A stretch of DNA of 64,000 nt from Spinacia oleracea (Eukaryota > Streptophyta > Magnoliopsida > Caryophyllales > Amaranthaceae), in the NCBI RefSeq assembly GCF_020520425.1, contig NC_079488.1:6053747-6117746 (forward strand). The letters are read 5' to 3'. The notes beneath the pieces are model-generated. The model did no database searches. It was not told the origin of the DNA and worked only from the letters and a program-made list of their open reading frames with translations. A program made the translations under genes and the position numbers. Of this stretch, positions 11,890 to 22,404 are shown one piece after another. Position 1 is the stretch's first letter. Each line of letters starts with the position of its first letter.

Positions 11890-12240
11890 CGTGAAAAAGG
11901 AGATATCAAGCATGGCTATTGTAGTATATCCAGGAAGCTCAGAGCATAAATTTAAGTAAGAAAATACTTCATCCATCAATCCGTTTGCTCTCAAGTCAAG
12001 TGACAAGTGTTGATATGGTGGTATTATACTTTTATCATATGTACTCTGCACCTTTTCGTCCAATCTGCAACATATGACCAGATAATATCATAAGTTAACA
12101 TCTAAAATAGTAAAAGGTAATAGGAGGAGCTTTACTGTTGTAATAACATCATTATCTTTCAAGACCTCAGCAACGCAACTTATTCCTTTAGCATGAATGT
12201 TATTTCCTCCATGAATATTCCAGAATAGAAACCTTGAAAA
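11890..12240 (-). pseudogene. EMB2004-like (RNI-type leucine-rich repeat) gene fragment
   Basis: Minus-strand translation gives leucine-rich repeat pieces of the ribonuclease-inhibitor type. At 12215-12127 there is GGNNIHAKGI followed by VAEVLKDNDVITT. After an intron-like or deleted gap come QIGRKGAEYI (about 12069-12035, then a stop) and LDLRANGL (about 12000-11975). These match, from memory, consecutive repeats of the plant EMB2004/RNI-like protein family. Stops and missing segments show it is broken. It lies on the same strand as the Helitron end at 11347, as expected for a captured genomic fragment. The family assignment is recall-based; the LRR nature is clear. Confidence 0.55.
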
Positions 12241-12626
12241 TTATGATATATAGACGGTAGAATTCGTAGAAAGCAATAATACAACCCAATACTACTTACG
12301 CAAACACAAAATGCTACATGTTAGCAGACAATTTGGCAAGAAATCTCGTTTATAAACTATTAATTCGCCTCGAATATAATACAAATGGTAATACAATTTA
12401 ATACAATCACATCAAAAAACCATTCTACAAACTACCCAAATATCAAAATCAGCCAAAAAGATTTGAACTTTGGCAATAAATCAAAGAAAAGCTTCTATTC
12501 ATTCATCTTTTGATTGATTAAACAATAAAAAGTTAATACAAAAATACACAACCAAAGTTAATACAATGATTTGGATGGGGGCTCTCGGGAAGGAATTCCA
12601 TTCCAAAACCCTCAAAAAATACGAAG
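12241..12626. other. AT-rich spacer, no gene recognised
   Basis: Sequence between the LRR fragment and the gypsy target site. A minus-strand frame ends near 12499, but I recognise no domain. It continues beyond the gypsy insertion at 24166. Confidence 0.4.
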
Positions 12627-12631
12627 ATAGT
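12627..12631. repeat. Target-site duplication ATAGT (left)
   Basis: Identical to 24161-24165 on the other side of the gypsy element, directly abutting both LTRs. Confidence 0.92.
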
Positions 12632-13057
12632 TGTTCCGGTGTTGTAAAGATGGAAATAATGGGCTTCGAATGAAGGCCTTTTCGTATGTGTTGAAGATCT
12701 TGCTTGTTTGAATGAGTAGAGTCCGAATTCACCTGCACAAGAGCAAAGTCACTAGCCTCGGGGGTGTTTCCGAGGAAAGCCCCTCCGATGCCTAAGTAAG
12801 AACGATGCTCGGATTCTAGAGAGAAGTTCTCTAGAAGAGTAGTCTTAAGGCGATAAATTGGACGTACCTTGAGGTGTGAGCCTTGGCGGCCTATTTATAG
12901 TGTTTGCATAATAAATGCCCATAGGTCATTTATTGCTTTTGGGCCTTGGGCCTTGATGGATGGCTGACTAGCCATTGGTAGGTTTGATGCTGTTTGTTTA
13001 GAGCCATTGGGCTTTGGACTTAGTGGCCCAATTGAGAATCAATTGGGAGCCCAAACA
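12632..13057 (-). repeat. 3' LTR of the gypsy element
   Basis: 426 bp, one base different from the other LTR by eye. On the element's strand it is preceded by a purine run (TCTGGGGGGCATG, about 13060-13072) that acts as the polypurine tract. Confidence 0.92.
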
Positions 13058-13075
13058 ACATGCCCCCCAGACCCG
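13058..13075 (-). promoter_or_regulatory. Polypurine tract of the gypsy element
   Basis: Minus-strand purine-rich run with six consecutive G, immediately upstream of the 3' LTR. It primes plus-strand DNA synthesis in LTR elements. Position and composition fit. Confidence 0.7.
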
Positions 13076-13235
13076 GTCCATTTAGAATTAAATGGGTGGG
13101 TTTCCAGCTGTCAGAAGTCCAAAAGTTCCCTCTCTTTTTTGAAAAGAGACGACTTGCATTGATGACAAGTGTGGGGATTTGTATTGTGTCGTGGAGATCA
13201 TGGGTTGAGGAAGTTGATGCGCCCCCTTTCTTTTC

Positions 13236-13243
13236 TATAAATA
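13236..13243 (+). promoter_or_regulatory. TATA box for the antisense gene
   Basis: TATAAATA lies about 260 bases upstream of the ATG at 13497, just inside the element from the 3' LTR. It faces opposite to gag-pol, so the antisense gene probably has its own promoter. A pyrimidine-rich leader follows. Confidence 0.55.
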
Positions 13244-13496
13244 CTGGGTGCTTTGCTCCTTTCGAACTTTTTACTCCTTCTTTCAAACTTATTCTCTCTC
13301 TAAATTCCGGCGATCGCAGTTTTCAAATTTCTTCAGATCTACGAAATTCGGCCAGCTTTAGACTTCGGGAACTTGGGTTGTTCGTTTTATCGGCGAATTC
13401 CGCTTCGGAAAAAGGTAATTTGTTTCTGAATTCTCCTTTCCTCTTCGTTTTTCCTTCTACCCCTCAATCTAAACCCTAGATCGAGAATTCGCGACC

Positions 13497-16400
13497 ATGG
13501 CAAAGAATAGGGGCAAAAGCAAGTTCGTCGTTGGCTCCTCTAGTGAGAGGGAGAACGTGCCTTCGGGAAGGTTACCGAAAACTTCGAGGGGTCGGCCTTC
13601 GGAGAGGCCGGTGGAGAGGCGCTCGACTGGTTGGGACGCTTCCAAAGATGATGTTGTTGGCGGGTCTAGCGCGTCTGAACGCGCAACTTCTGGTAAGAAA
13701 GCTGGTTCTTCGGGTGTTCGCCGTCCTTACCCTGAGTTTCCAGTTCATTGGACTGAAGCTGATCCGCAGGGTAAGTATGCCCCGATCCTGCATGAGACCA
13801 CTAAGATCGATGGTCCGTTGGAGAAATCGGTCAGTGGTGACTGGTTGGTGGAGGCGAAGCTGGGGAACTACCATCGGAGGGCTGAAGAGTTATACGGAAT
13901 CCAGCACGCCTTGGGGTACTGGTGCGAGCTTCCCGATCAGGAGCGTCCTCGGGTGACTCATCCGCCGAGGGGGTTCATCTCTGTGTATACTCATCATTTG
14001 GAGAACGGTCTCCGCTTTCCCTTGGATCCCTTCATTTCCGAGCTCCTGGTGTCGTATAACATCAGTTTGGCCCAACTTACCCCCAAATCTATGAGGCACA
14101 TCATCGGATTTAGATGGGTGTGCGATTTTGTTAACTTTCCCTGCTCTGTCGCCGTGTTTCGGGATCTCCACGATCTGTCTTTCAATCACGCTTCCAAGGG
14201 GGATGGGTATGGTTGGTGGACCATCATCAACAAAAAGTCCCGAAGAAAGGGGGAGCCGAACTACATTACGGCCTACCCTTACCTCAGCTCTGACCATAAT
14301 TGGAAGACGGAGTGGTTGTTCGTTCGTGTGCCGACAGATCCGAAGCATCCACATTTTTATCGCCCTCCGAAGTGGTTTGTGACTCCTGATCCTGATATGC
14401 GAAGCGTGGCTGCTCCGGATCGGAACCATCACCACTACGTGGATCTCCTCCAGTGGTTTTTGGCTCGGGAGGACAACTACAAACTGCCGTCTAACTGGCT
14501 CCCGAACCTCAACTATATCTTGCGGGAGGACATTCTTGCTGTTGCCGGTCTCAGCAGGATTTTTGACAGGGGTAGGTGTCTTTCGGCTGGGACCGTGCTT
14601 TAGTAAGTTTGTCCTCCTCCTTTTTGTCTCGTTTTATTGACTTTGTTTTGTGCTTTGTTTCTGCAGAGTACGGCTTTAGCTGCATTGATCCTGTGGTTTT
14701 GGGCATTTCTTTGGATCTGAAGACTATTCACGACTCGGCTCCTGATTACAAGTTCGGGAAAGAGAATCCTCGTAATCCTCGCTTGAAGGATTACGTGCTG
14801 TCTCCTTCGGGTGTCGCTCGGATATCTGAAGTTCGAGCTGATCCGTGGGATTCTGCCTCCTCTCCCGAAGCTGTTCCAGTGAAGGTCGTGCTTCCTGATT
14901 TGAGGACAACCTTGGATCCGGTGAGTGTTTCTATATCCCGAAGTCTTTTGTTTGTCTTTCTTTCTGGTTGGCCGTCGGCTAACGTCTTTGTCCTGGACCA
15001 TCTTTTTAGGGTCCTGGGACTGACGCTGTGCCGCGTGCCGTTCCTTCGGTTTCGTCTCCGGCTCGAATAGATATCTCTTTATCTAGGAACCGGGTACTTC
15101 ACGCTTTTTTTTTCTTTATTTCTTCCTTTGTCTTCTTTTACATTTATTGACCCTTGGTCTCCCCTTTTTAGGATCAATGCAAAAGGAAGGGTAGCACTCT
15201 TTTGAGGCCTTCCGCGCATCCGAAGAAAGCGAAGGCTTCCCAGTCCTCGGAGAAGGTATTTGCTCTGACTTGGATGCTTTTTTTTGTTGTCCGTTTTTCC
15301 CTTCTCCGAAGCTGACCTTTGAATGCTTGTTTTGCAGGAAACTGTTTCGGAAGACATGCCTCCTCCCAAGAATCTCCTTCACTTCATGCCCTTGCCAGGG
15401 CAGAAGTTAAAGAGTGTGGTGGTTGCGGAACCGCCGCCCGTGGACCAACCGTTGGCTGAGGAAGATACCATCCCCTCTCCTCTGAAGCCGTCTGCTCCTT
15501 TAGGGATCGAGATTCAGGATATCACCAAGGTGATGGAGGCGATTGAAGCCGACCTTGTTCCTGGTTCGGATGTCCTTACTGTGGCCGAGCAGAAGAGGGA
15601 ATCTGCTGACGTTTCTCTTGAAAGAGAGAAAAGTCCAGATAAGGAGATGGTGGACCTCACCGAAGCACACGTTGAGGTTCCCGAAGCTGAGAAGGAGGTC
15701 CCTTCTGCTGAGGAGGAGCAGCCCGAATAGGGTCTGACGAGGAAGAGGCGCCACTCGACCTTGGGCTCTACTTCGACCTCGGCCTTGGATAGACTGATCC
15801 ACGCTGACCCTTGCTCGGATGTTCCGCTGAAACGGATCCCCGAGGAGGTAAGGGAGGCGATGGGTCGCTATGCTAGGGCTCCGGTTTTGGGGGAGAACCC
15901 CATGGCTCATGTGGGATCTTTGGTGGGTCCCGAAGCTGCACGGGAGAATCTTCTTCGGGCCAACCCGCAGTGGAGGGTTCCTGGAGCTGAGGAGAGGAAC
16001 CCAGCTATGATGGCCCAATACTATCTGAATGAGGTAAGTGTTGGATTTTCTCTTTTGAGTTCCGTTTTTGTTTTTACTTTTCCTCATCTTTTCTTCTTCC
16101 CCAGGCTGTTTTCTGGTCCTCGTTCGCTTCCGAGTGTAGCTCGGTTGAGGAGAGACAACTGAGGAGATATCAGGAGGCTTATGCTCGTGATATCCCTATC
16201 TTGGACCAGAAGGCTGGGCAGCTCTTCGCCGAGCTGGTGGAGGTCAAGCAACTGTACCTTCAGTACAGTCGTGAGGCTAGGGAGTCGGCTGAGCAGATCG
16301 GGGCCGGAGTTGGGAAGCTCACTTTCCAAGTTGAGGAGGATGCTGAAAAGATAGCTTCCTTCGACAAGGAGAGGAAAGAAATGGCCGCCAAGTTTGCGAG

Positions 16401-16818
16401 CGAACTTGAAGAAAAAGACAGTCTTCTCAAGGAGATGACGTCTAAATTTGAGGCGGCCACTAAGCAGAGCCAGGAAGCGGAGGCGAGGCTTCAGCAGTTT
16501 GTCAAGCATCGGGAGATTATTCAGAATCAAGCTGACAAGGTGCCCGTTCTCCAGCTGAAGATCCGAGAGAAGGATGCGGCCATTCGGAAGTTGGAGCAAG
16601 AGAGAGTTGACCTCTACACTGCTGATCAGTGTAGGGAGCAATACTGGAATGGCATCCTGGGTGCTCGGCGGATGTTTGCGAAGCATATGCCTCATTTCCC
16701 TTGGAATGAGAAGGTTACGCTCTGGATGAGGGCCCAGGATCACTTGGTGGAGTGCCAGGCCGATCGAGACGAAGCTGAAGCTGAACGCCAAGCTGCTCTT
16801 GCAGAGGCTCGGGCCTAG
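13497..16818 (+). CDS. Spliced antisense gene of the gypsy element (putative gypsy-type transposon protein)
   Basis: Six exons join in one frame through GT-AG introns: 13497-14571, 14667-14920, 15010-15093, 15172-15255, 15338-16033 and 16105-16818. This is about 968 codons read through. The ATG sits in a good context (gcgaccATGG). The N-terminal ~120 residues are basic and low complexity. A domain with LRFPLDPFISELL and QLTPKSMRHIIGF resembles the plant 'putative gypsy type transposon' family. The C-terminal exon is a long Glu/Lys/Gln-rich coiled coil. Two TAG codons interrupt the frame, at 15728-15730 and, as the present end, 16816-16818; another follows at 16903-16905. Each is one C-to-T step from CAG. 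Function is unknown. Such antisense extra ORFs are known from plant Tat elements. Confidence 0.75.
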
Positions 16819-17187
16819 AAGGCGACTTCCGAAGGTGACACTACTGCTGGGGGTTCTTCGAAGGATGCTCCCCTGGGGGCTGCTCCTGAGACTCCCAAGA
16901 GTTAGGGATTCGGGCAGTCGTCTTCTTCAGAGTCGGTCGGTTCCAGTTGAGGACTTCCGAATATGTGCTTGCCTTTCCCCCTTTTGCCTCGGCGCTGCGT
17001 TGTACTCATTTCTTTTTGTTTTCTTAGTACTTCGGTAGGCCGGTATTGTCTGTTGATGGCTGCCGATTTTAACTGTTTCATTTTGATTTCAATTTTTGAG
17101 GTTTTCAATGTATTTGTACTTCCCCCAAATATTGAATGAAAAATGAATGTTTGTTACTTGGCTGCTTCTTTTCAATTTTGTACTTTC
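16819..17187 (+). other. 3' region of the antisense gene
   Basis: After the TAG at 16816 the same frame continues with Ser/Gly/Pro-rich residues to a second TAG (16903-16905) and on to a TGA near 16948. The original protein may therefore have ended there. An AATGAAAAATGAATG stretch near 17136 could serve polyadenylation of the antisense transcript. Confidence 0.4.
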
Positions 17188-17204
17188 GCAATTTTAAGTC
17201 TTTG

Positions 17205-17535
17205 AATCCGTAGACTTTTCGAGCTCTTTCTTCTTTGATTTGCTAAGAGGCTCTTTAACTTTGCGAGTTCTTCCAATCCGTAGATCTGCTAAGAGACTCT
17301 TTAATTTTGCGAGTTCTTCAAATCCGTAGATCTGCTAAGAGACTCTTTAGTTTTGCGAGTTCTTCAAATCCGTAGATCTGCTAAGAGACTCTTTTATTTT
17401 GCGAGTTCTTCAAATCCGTAGATCTGCTAAGAGACTCTTTAGTTTTGCGAGTTCTTCAAATCCGTAGATCTGGTAAGAGACTCTTTTATTTCCAGACTCT
17501 TCAAATCCGTCGATCTGCTAAGAGGTCTGGATTGT
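17205..17535. repeat. 46 bp tandem repeat, about 6-7 copies
   Basis: The word TAGATCTG recurs at 17281, 17327, 17373, 17419 and 17465 (period exactly 46), then 17510 as TCGATCTG. Diverged units extend to both sides. The array lies between the 3' ends of pol and the antisense gene. Amplified tandem repeats in this position are characteristic of Retand-type elements. Confidence 0.88.
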
Positions 17536-17913
17536 TCTTCCGATCTCTTGTGGTTCGGAAACCTGGGCAAGAGATCGCTAGTCTGCCTCTTAGTTATGAC
17601 TTCGGCGATCCGTGGATCTGAGCCGAAGTTTTATAACTTGATTCGAGCGACTGTTTGTTGCGAACAAGTTTTATCTGGGTATCGCGAATCCGAGGATTCT
17701 GGACGATTCCCTGAAGTGTATGATTTGGTCATTTCTTGCATTTTATCAAGGAATGGGCAAAGTCAACCTGTTTTTAGTCTCGGATTGATCAGATCCGAGG
17801 CTGCATATATATATATAAAGGGACAATAAATATAGAGATAAGTTTAATGAAACACATGGTGCCGATGGCTTTCCTCTTCTCATTAAACAACTTACTTGGT
17901 TTACAGACATAGA

Positions 17914-20900
17914 TCATACAAAATATTTCTTGAGAACATCGGTATTCCAATGGTTCTTCAAAATTGTTCCATCTAACTGCTTCAGCATAAACGTGCCTGG
18001 CCTTTTTTCGGAATGGATGATGTATGGTCCTTCCCAAGTGGCTGAGAGTTTGCCATGGATCCGTCCTTTCTGAACCGAGGCGGCGTTTCTGAGTACTAGA
18101 TCACCGACTTTTAGGGGTCTGGCGTTGACTCTTCGGTTGTAATGCTTGTTGACCCTCTGCAAATATGCTGCGTTGAGTGTCCTTGCATCGTTCCGAGCTT
18201 CGTCCAGTAGATCGAGAGCTTCGGACAGAAGTTGGTTGTTGCTTTCTCCTTGGAGCCCATCATACCTGTTGTATGCCTGGATCCTTAGGCTTTCTGTTCC
18301 GATTTCCACAGGGATGACAGCTTCGGATCCATATACAAGGTGGAACGGTGTTCGCCCGGTAGCTTCTTTCTCAGTGGTCCGAAGGGACCATAGTGTTCCG
18401 GGTAGCTCTTCTAACCATTTGTTTTTGTCATCCTCGACTCTTTTCTTGAGTGCATTGAGGATGAGTTTGTTAGCAGCTTCGGCTTGCCCGTTGCTTTGTG
18501 GGTGGCAAACTGCCGAGTAAGCTAGGTGTATGCCGAACTGTTTGCACCATTTTTGCAACGGGGTGTTGTCGAACTGTTTCCCGTGGTCGAAGACCATCAG
18601 TCTTGGTATGTCGAACCTTGTGATGATGTTCTGCCATATGAACTTGCGGACCTGAGGTTCAGTGATGGAGGAGACAGCTTCAGCTTCGATCCATTTGCTA
18701 AAATAGTCTACTCCTACAATCAACCACTTCTTCTGGTTCGTAGCTGAGGGGAAGGGACCAATGATGTCTAACCCCCACTGTGCGAATGGTAAGGGATACA
18801 GTGTTGATTGTAGGGTTTGAGCTGGTTGATGGATGGCTGGTGCGAACTTTTGGCATTTCTCGCATTTCCTTGCCATCTGCTTTGCCTCGGAAACCATAGT
18901 GGGCCACCAGTATCCGGCCCGAAGGGCTTTATGTGCCAATGTCCTGCCTCCGATGTGGTTTCCGCATATCCCGAGGTGGATTTCTCTTAGGATGTAGTCA
19001 GCGTCTGTTGGACCCACATATTTTAGCAGCGGAGCGGAGAATGATTTCCTCATGAGCTCTCCTTCGGCGCTGATGATGAACCACTTGTTGAATCTTTTCA
19101 GTTTTCTCGCCTGCAGCTTATCCTCGGGAAGCTCTCCCCTTTCTTTGTATGCAACTACTGCGTCCATCCAGCTGGGTTCGGTATGTAAGCTGCATACTGT
19201 GGTGGGTAGCAAGTCAATGCTTCTCTCTTGGTGAACTTCCACGTGGACCGACCTGTTTAGGTCGATGAGTGTTGAGCTTGCGAGTTTCGACAGTGCGTCT
19301 GCTTGCGTGTTTTGTCCTCGGGGGATGAGAATGACTTCAAAGGATCTTAACTTTGACGTTAAGGATTTAATTTTTGCTAAGTAAGCTGTCATGCTGGGCC
19401 ATTTGGCCTCATACTCCCCTCGGATCTGGTTGGCTACAAGCTGGGAATCAGTTTTGAGGCAAACATGCTCGGCCTCCAGGGATAAGCAAAGCTCTATCCC
19501 TGCGATTGCGGCCTCATATTCGGCCTCGTTGTTAGTTGCTTTGAAGCCGAACTTCAATGCATACTCTATGCTTTTCCCCGTCGGGGGGATTAGTACAACT
19601 CCTGCTCCTGAGCCGTTTATTGTGGAAGATCCGTCAGTGAAGACCTCCCAAGTGCTTTTCGTATCATCCAGCATTTCCTGGTATGAGCACTTGGCCAAGA
19701 AGTCTGCCAACGCTTGTGCTTTGATTGCTGTCCTCGGCTGGTATTTGATGCCGAACTCTGATAGTTCGAAGGCCCAGGCAGCCAATCTTCCTGACCTCTC
19801 TATTTTGTCGAGTACTTTCTCGAGCGGTTGGTCAGTTAGTACTGTGATTTGGTGGGAGTCGAAGTATGGCCTCAGTTTTCGCGCAGCTACCACTACTGCA
19901 TATGCGACTTTCTCAATGAGCGGGTACCGAGTTTCGGCCCCTGTGAGTGTTCGGCTGGTGAAGTAGATTGGCTGTTGCTTTTTCTCTTCTTCCCGAAGAA
20001 GCACTGCGCTGACGGTTCCAGGGCTGACTGCGACATATAGGTACAGGGTTTCCCCTTCCTTTGGTCTGGCCAGTGTCGGCAGTTGAGCTAGGTGGGCTCT
20101 GAGTTGCTGAAAAGCTTCTTTTTGCTCCTGTTCCCATATCAGTTCGGGATCCATCTTCCTCGGGACCCCCTTTCTCTTGACTGGTTCTGCTTCTCCCCCG
20201 GGGAGGTTCTTTGGTTTCAGTGCTTTGAAGAAGGGGGCTCCTTTGTCCGAAGCTTTTGATATGAACCTTGTTAGTGCGGCTAACCTGCCGGTTAGCCTCT
20301 GCACATCTCTTTTGGTCTTCGGCTCGGGTAAATCCAATGCCGCTTGGACTTTGTCTGGGTTCGCGTCAATTCCTCTTTCGCTCACCATGAATCCAAGGAA
20401 CTTCCCTGACTTCACCCCGAAGACGCATTTTTTTGGGTTCAGCTTCATGCTGTATTTCCTCAGATTTCCGAAGGTCTCTGCCAAGTCTTTGACATGGTCT
20501 TCCTCCTTGATGCTTTTTACGATGGAGTCATCCACATAGACCTCCACATTCCTCCCTTTCTGGTCGGCGAAGACATGATCAACTAGCCTCTGGTAGGTGG
20601 CTCCGGCATTTTTCAAGCCGAAAGGCATCATTTTGTAGTTGAACACTCCTGCACTTGTGATGAATGCTGTCTTTTCCCTGTCGTCGGGGTGCATGAACAC
20701 TTGGTGGTAGCCTGAAAAGGCATCCATGAAGCTGAGTAGTGCATGGCCGCTGGTGGAGTCAACCAATTGATCTATCCTTGGCAGGGGATAGCAGTCTTTG
20801 GGGCAGGCTCGGTTCAGATCTGTGAAATCCACGCACATTCGCCAGGAGCCGTTCGCTTTTTTGACCATCACCACGTTGGCCAGCCACTTCGGATACATGC

Positions 20901-22404
20901 ATGGTTCGATGAATCCGGCCTCTTGCAACTTTTTCACCTCCTCGGCGATGGCTTTGTTTTTCTCCGAGGAGTAATTCCTCTTTTTTTGCTTGATTGGCCG
21001 AGCTTCAGCGTTGACGTCCAGCTTGTGACAAATCAGCTTCGGATTTATCCCTGGCATATCTGCTGCTGACCATGCAAAGATGTCTTTGTGATAACTGAGT
21101 AGTCGGATCAAATCGATTCGGAGCCCCGAGCTTAGGCCCTTGCCTATTCGAACGCTCTTGTCTGAATCTTCTTCGAGGAAGATATCCTCCATTTCTTGAT
21201 CTGGTTCGGGAGATAGGGTTTCGGGGCGGGCATCAACTTCTGCGGGAGATAAGCTGCTCGTGCTTGCTCTTATCCTTTTTGCCTCGCTTTCCTCTCCCGT
21301 AACTCCTTTTTCTTCCTCGGGGCCGTCCCCTAGTTTGGGCTTTCGGACAGCAGTGTGGCAGGTTCTTCTCGCCACTTCTTGATCACCTCTGATTCGTTCG
21401 GCGAATCCTGCATCCGAGACGTATATCATCAGCTGATGGTATGTGGAGGGGACTGCTTGCATCTTGTGAATCATGGTTCTTCCCATGATTACGTTGTATA
21501 CGGAGTCGCAGTCCATCACCAGAAATTCGTCCCGAAGGGTTTTTGCTGCTTGGCCTTCACCCACCGTGACTGGCAGGGTGATCTTTCCTCGAGGGATAGC
21601 TGCGGATCCGTTGAATCCGATCAGAGGATAACTGACTTTCGTCAGTGCTTCCTCTGGTTCTTCGAGGATCAGCTGCTCGAAGCAGTTTCTGAAGATGATA
21701 TTGACGGCACTTCCTCCGTCGACTAACACTCGATGTACGTTGTGGTTATTGAGGTCCATGGAAATGACTAGAGGATCGTCATGTTTGTATTGGACTCCGA
21801 AGCAATCATCAGCAGTGAAGGTCATGTTCGGGGGGTGTGGCTGGTTGTCTCCCACCGCGCTGAAGTTGACCCGATGGGAGAGGGCTCTTAGGTGTTTCTT
21901 GCTGGCTTGGCCAGACTTCTGTCCCCCGAACACCACTAGGATGTCATTCTTCTTGTGCCCTGTTGCTTCGTAGACCCTTTTCTGGGGTTGCTCGTGTTGT
22001 TTGCCACTTGCGGCCTTTTCTTTTTCCTCCCTTCGGTCTAACAAGTACTGTTTCAGGTAGCCTCGGCGAACGAGGTCCTCAATGTTGTCTTTCAGCGAGT
22101 TGCATTCTTCGGTGTGGTGACCGAAGTCATCATGAAACTCGCACCATTTGTTCTTGTTTCTCCGAGCTGGGTTGGACTTGAGCTTCCCAGGTAGTTTCCA
22201 CTTTTCATCATTTCTGTTGAGGCTAAAGATTTCTTTTCGGGGCAGAGTCAGTGGAGTGTAGTTAGTGTATCTGGGTTGAAGTTCACCCCTTCTCCCGTCT
22301 TTCTTCGGGCTCATCTCTCTAGCTCCTACTTTCTCCTTCCCTTTCCTTGAGCCGCCCTCGGGCTTGCTCTGGGTATTCTTTGTGTCTCTCGGATCCGACG
22401 ATCC
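17914..22404 (-). CDS. Gypsy pol polyprotein (PR-RT-RNaseH-RNaseH-INT)
   Basis: Open frame of about 1500 codons; the first ATG is at 22314. Counting from it: zinc-knuckle-like CEFHDDFGHHTEEC at ~58-71; aspartic protease LVDGGS at ~197-202; reverse transcriptase with YVDD at 593-596; a first RNase H (TDQPLEKVL); then a second, archaeal-like RNase H starting FTDGSS with TNNEAEYEA. Next are the integrase zinc finger (H-H-C-C, CEKCQKF) and the DDE core (LDIIGPF ... FDHGKQFD ... NGQAEAANK). A GPY/F-like end with WEGPYII closes it, and there is no chromodomain. The frame runs back to a TAA at 22405-22407 that separates it from gag in the same frame. No stop or frameshift is seen inside pol. Confidence 0.92.
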   Translation of the reverse strand, partial: GSSDPRDTKNTQSKPEGGSRKGKEKVGAREMSPKKDGRRGELQPRYTNYTPLTLPRKEIFSLNRNDEKWKLPGKLKSNPARRNKNKWCEFHDDFGHHTEECNSLKDNIEDLVRRGYLKQYLLDRREEKEKAASGKQHEQPQKRVYEATGHKKNDILVVFGGQKSGQASKKHLRALSHRVNFSAVGDNQPHPPNMTFTADDCFGVQYKHDDPLVISMDLNNHNVHRVLVDGGSAVNIIFRNCFEQLILEEPEEALTKVSYPLIGFNGSAAIPRGKITLPVTVGEGQAAKTLRDEFLVMDCDSVYNVIMGRTMIHKMQAVPSTYHQLMIYVSDAGFAERIRGDQEVARRTCHTAVRKPKLGDGPEEEKGVTGEESEAKRIRASTSSLSPAEVDARPETLSPEPDQEMEDIFLEEDSDKSVRIGKGLSSGLRIDLIRLLSYHKDIFAWSAADMPGINPKLICHKLDVNAEARPIKQKKRNYSSEKNKAIAEEVKKLQEAGFIEPCMYPKWLANVVMVKKANGSWRMCVDFTDLNRACPKDCYPLPRIDQLVDSTSGHALLSFMDAFSGYHQVFMHPDDREKTAFITSAGVFNYKMMPFGLKNAGATYQRLVDHVFADQKGRNVEVYVDDSIVKSIKEEDHVKDLAETFGNLRKYSMKLNPKKCVFGVKSGKFLGFMVSERGIDANPDKVQAALDLPEPKTKRDVQRLTGRLAALTRFISKASDKGAPFFKALKPKNLPGGEAEPVKRKGVPRKMDPELIWEQEQKEAFQQLRAHLAQLPTLARPKEGETLYLYVAVSPGTVSAVLLREEEKKQQPIYFTSRTLTGAETRYPLIEKVAYAVVVAARKLRPYFDSHQITVLTDQPLEKVLDKIERSGRLAAWAFELSEFGIKYQPRTAIKAQALADFLAKCSYQEMLDDTKSTWEVFTDGSSTINGSGAGVVLIPPTGKSIEYALKFGFKATNNEAEYEAAIAGIELCLSLEAEHVCLKTDSQLVANQIRGEYEAKWPSMTAYLAKIKSLTSKLRSFEVILIPRGQNTQADALSKLASSTLIDLNRSVHVEVHQERSIDLLPTTVCSLHTEPSWMDAVVAYKERGELPEDKLQARKLKRFNKWFIISAEGELMRKSFSAPLLKYVGPTDADYILREIHLGICGNHIGGRTLAHKALRAGYWWPTMVSEAKQMARKCEKCQKFAPAIHQPAQTLQSTLYPLPFAQWGLDIIGPFPSATNQKKWLIVGVDYFSKWIEAEAVSSITEPQVRKFIWQNIITRFDIPRLMVFDHGKQFDNTPLQKWCKQFGIHLAYSAVCHPQSNGQAEAANKLILNALKKRVEDDKNKWLEELPGTLWSLRTTEKEATGRTPFHLVYGSEAVIPVEIGTESLRIQAYNRYDGLQGESNNQLLSEALDLLDEARNDARTLNAAYLQRVNKHYNRRVNARPLKVGDLVLRNAASVQKGRIHGKLSATWEGPYIIHSEKRPGTFMLKQLDGTILKNHWNTDVLKKYFV

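Noticed and set aside
12499-12738. Minus-strand frame spanning the gypsy LTR boundary
   Set aside because: It crosses the insertion junction, so it cannot be an ancestral gene; the non-LTR part has no recognised domain.
15500-16791. Long minus-strand frames opposite the antisense gene's exons
   Set aside because: They mirror the spliced plus-strand gene, which has splice sites, a TATA box and phase continuity. The mirrored frames lack recognisable domains.
17205-17535. CRISPR-like regular array
   Set aside because: Head-to-tail repeats with no unique spacers, inside a retrotransposon; also applies to 56600-57840.
19391-19966. Plus-strand 191-codon frame opposite pol
   Set aside because: Shadow of the RT/RNase H coding strand; no motif.
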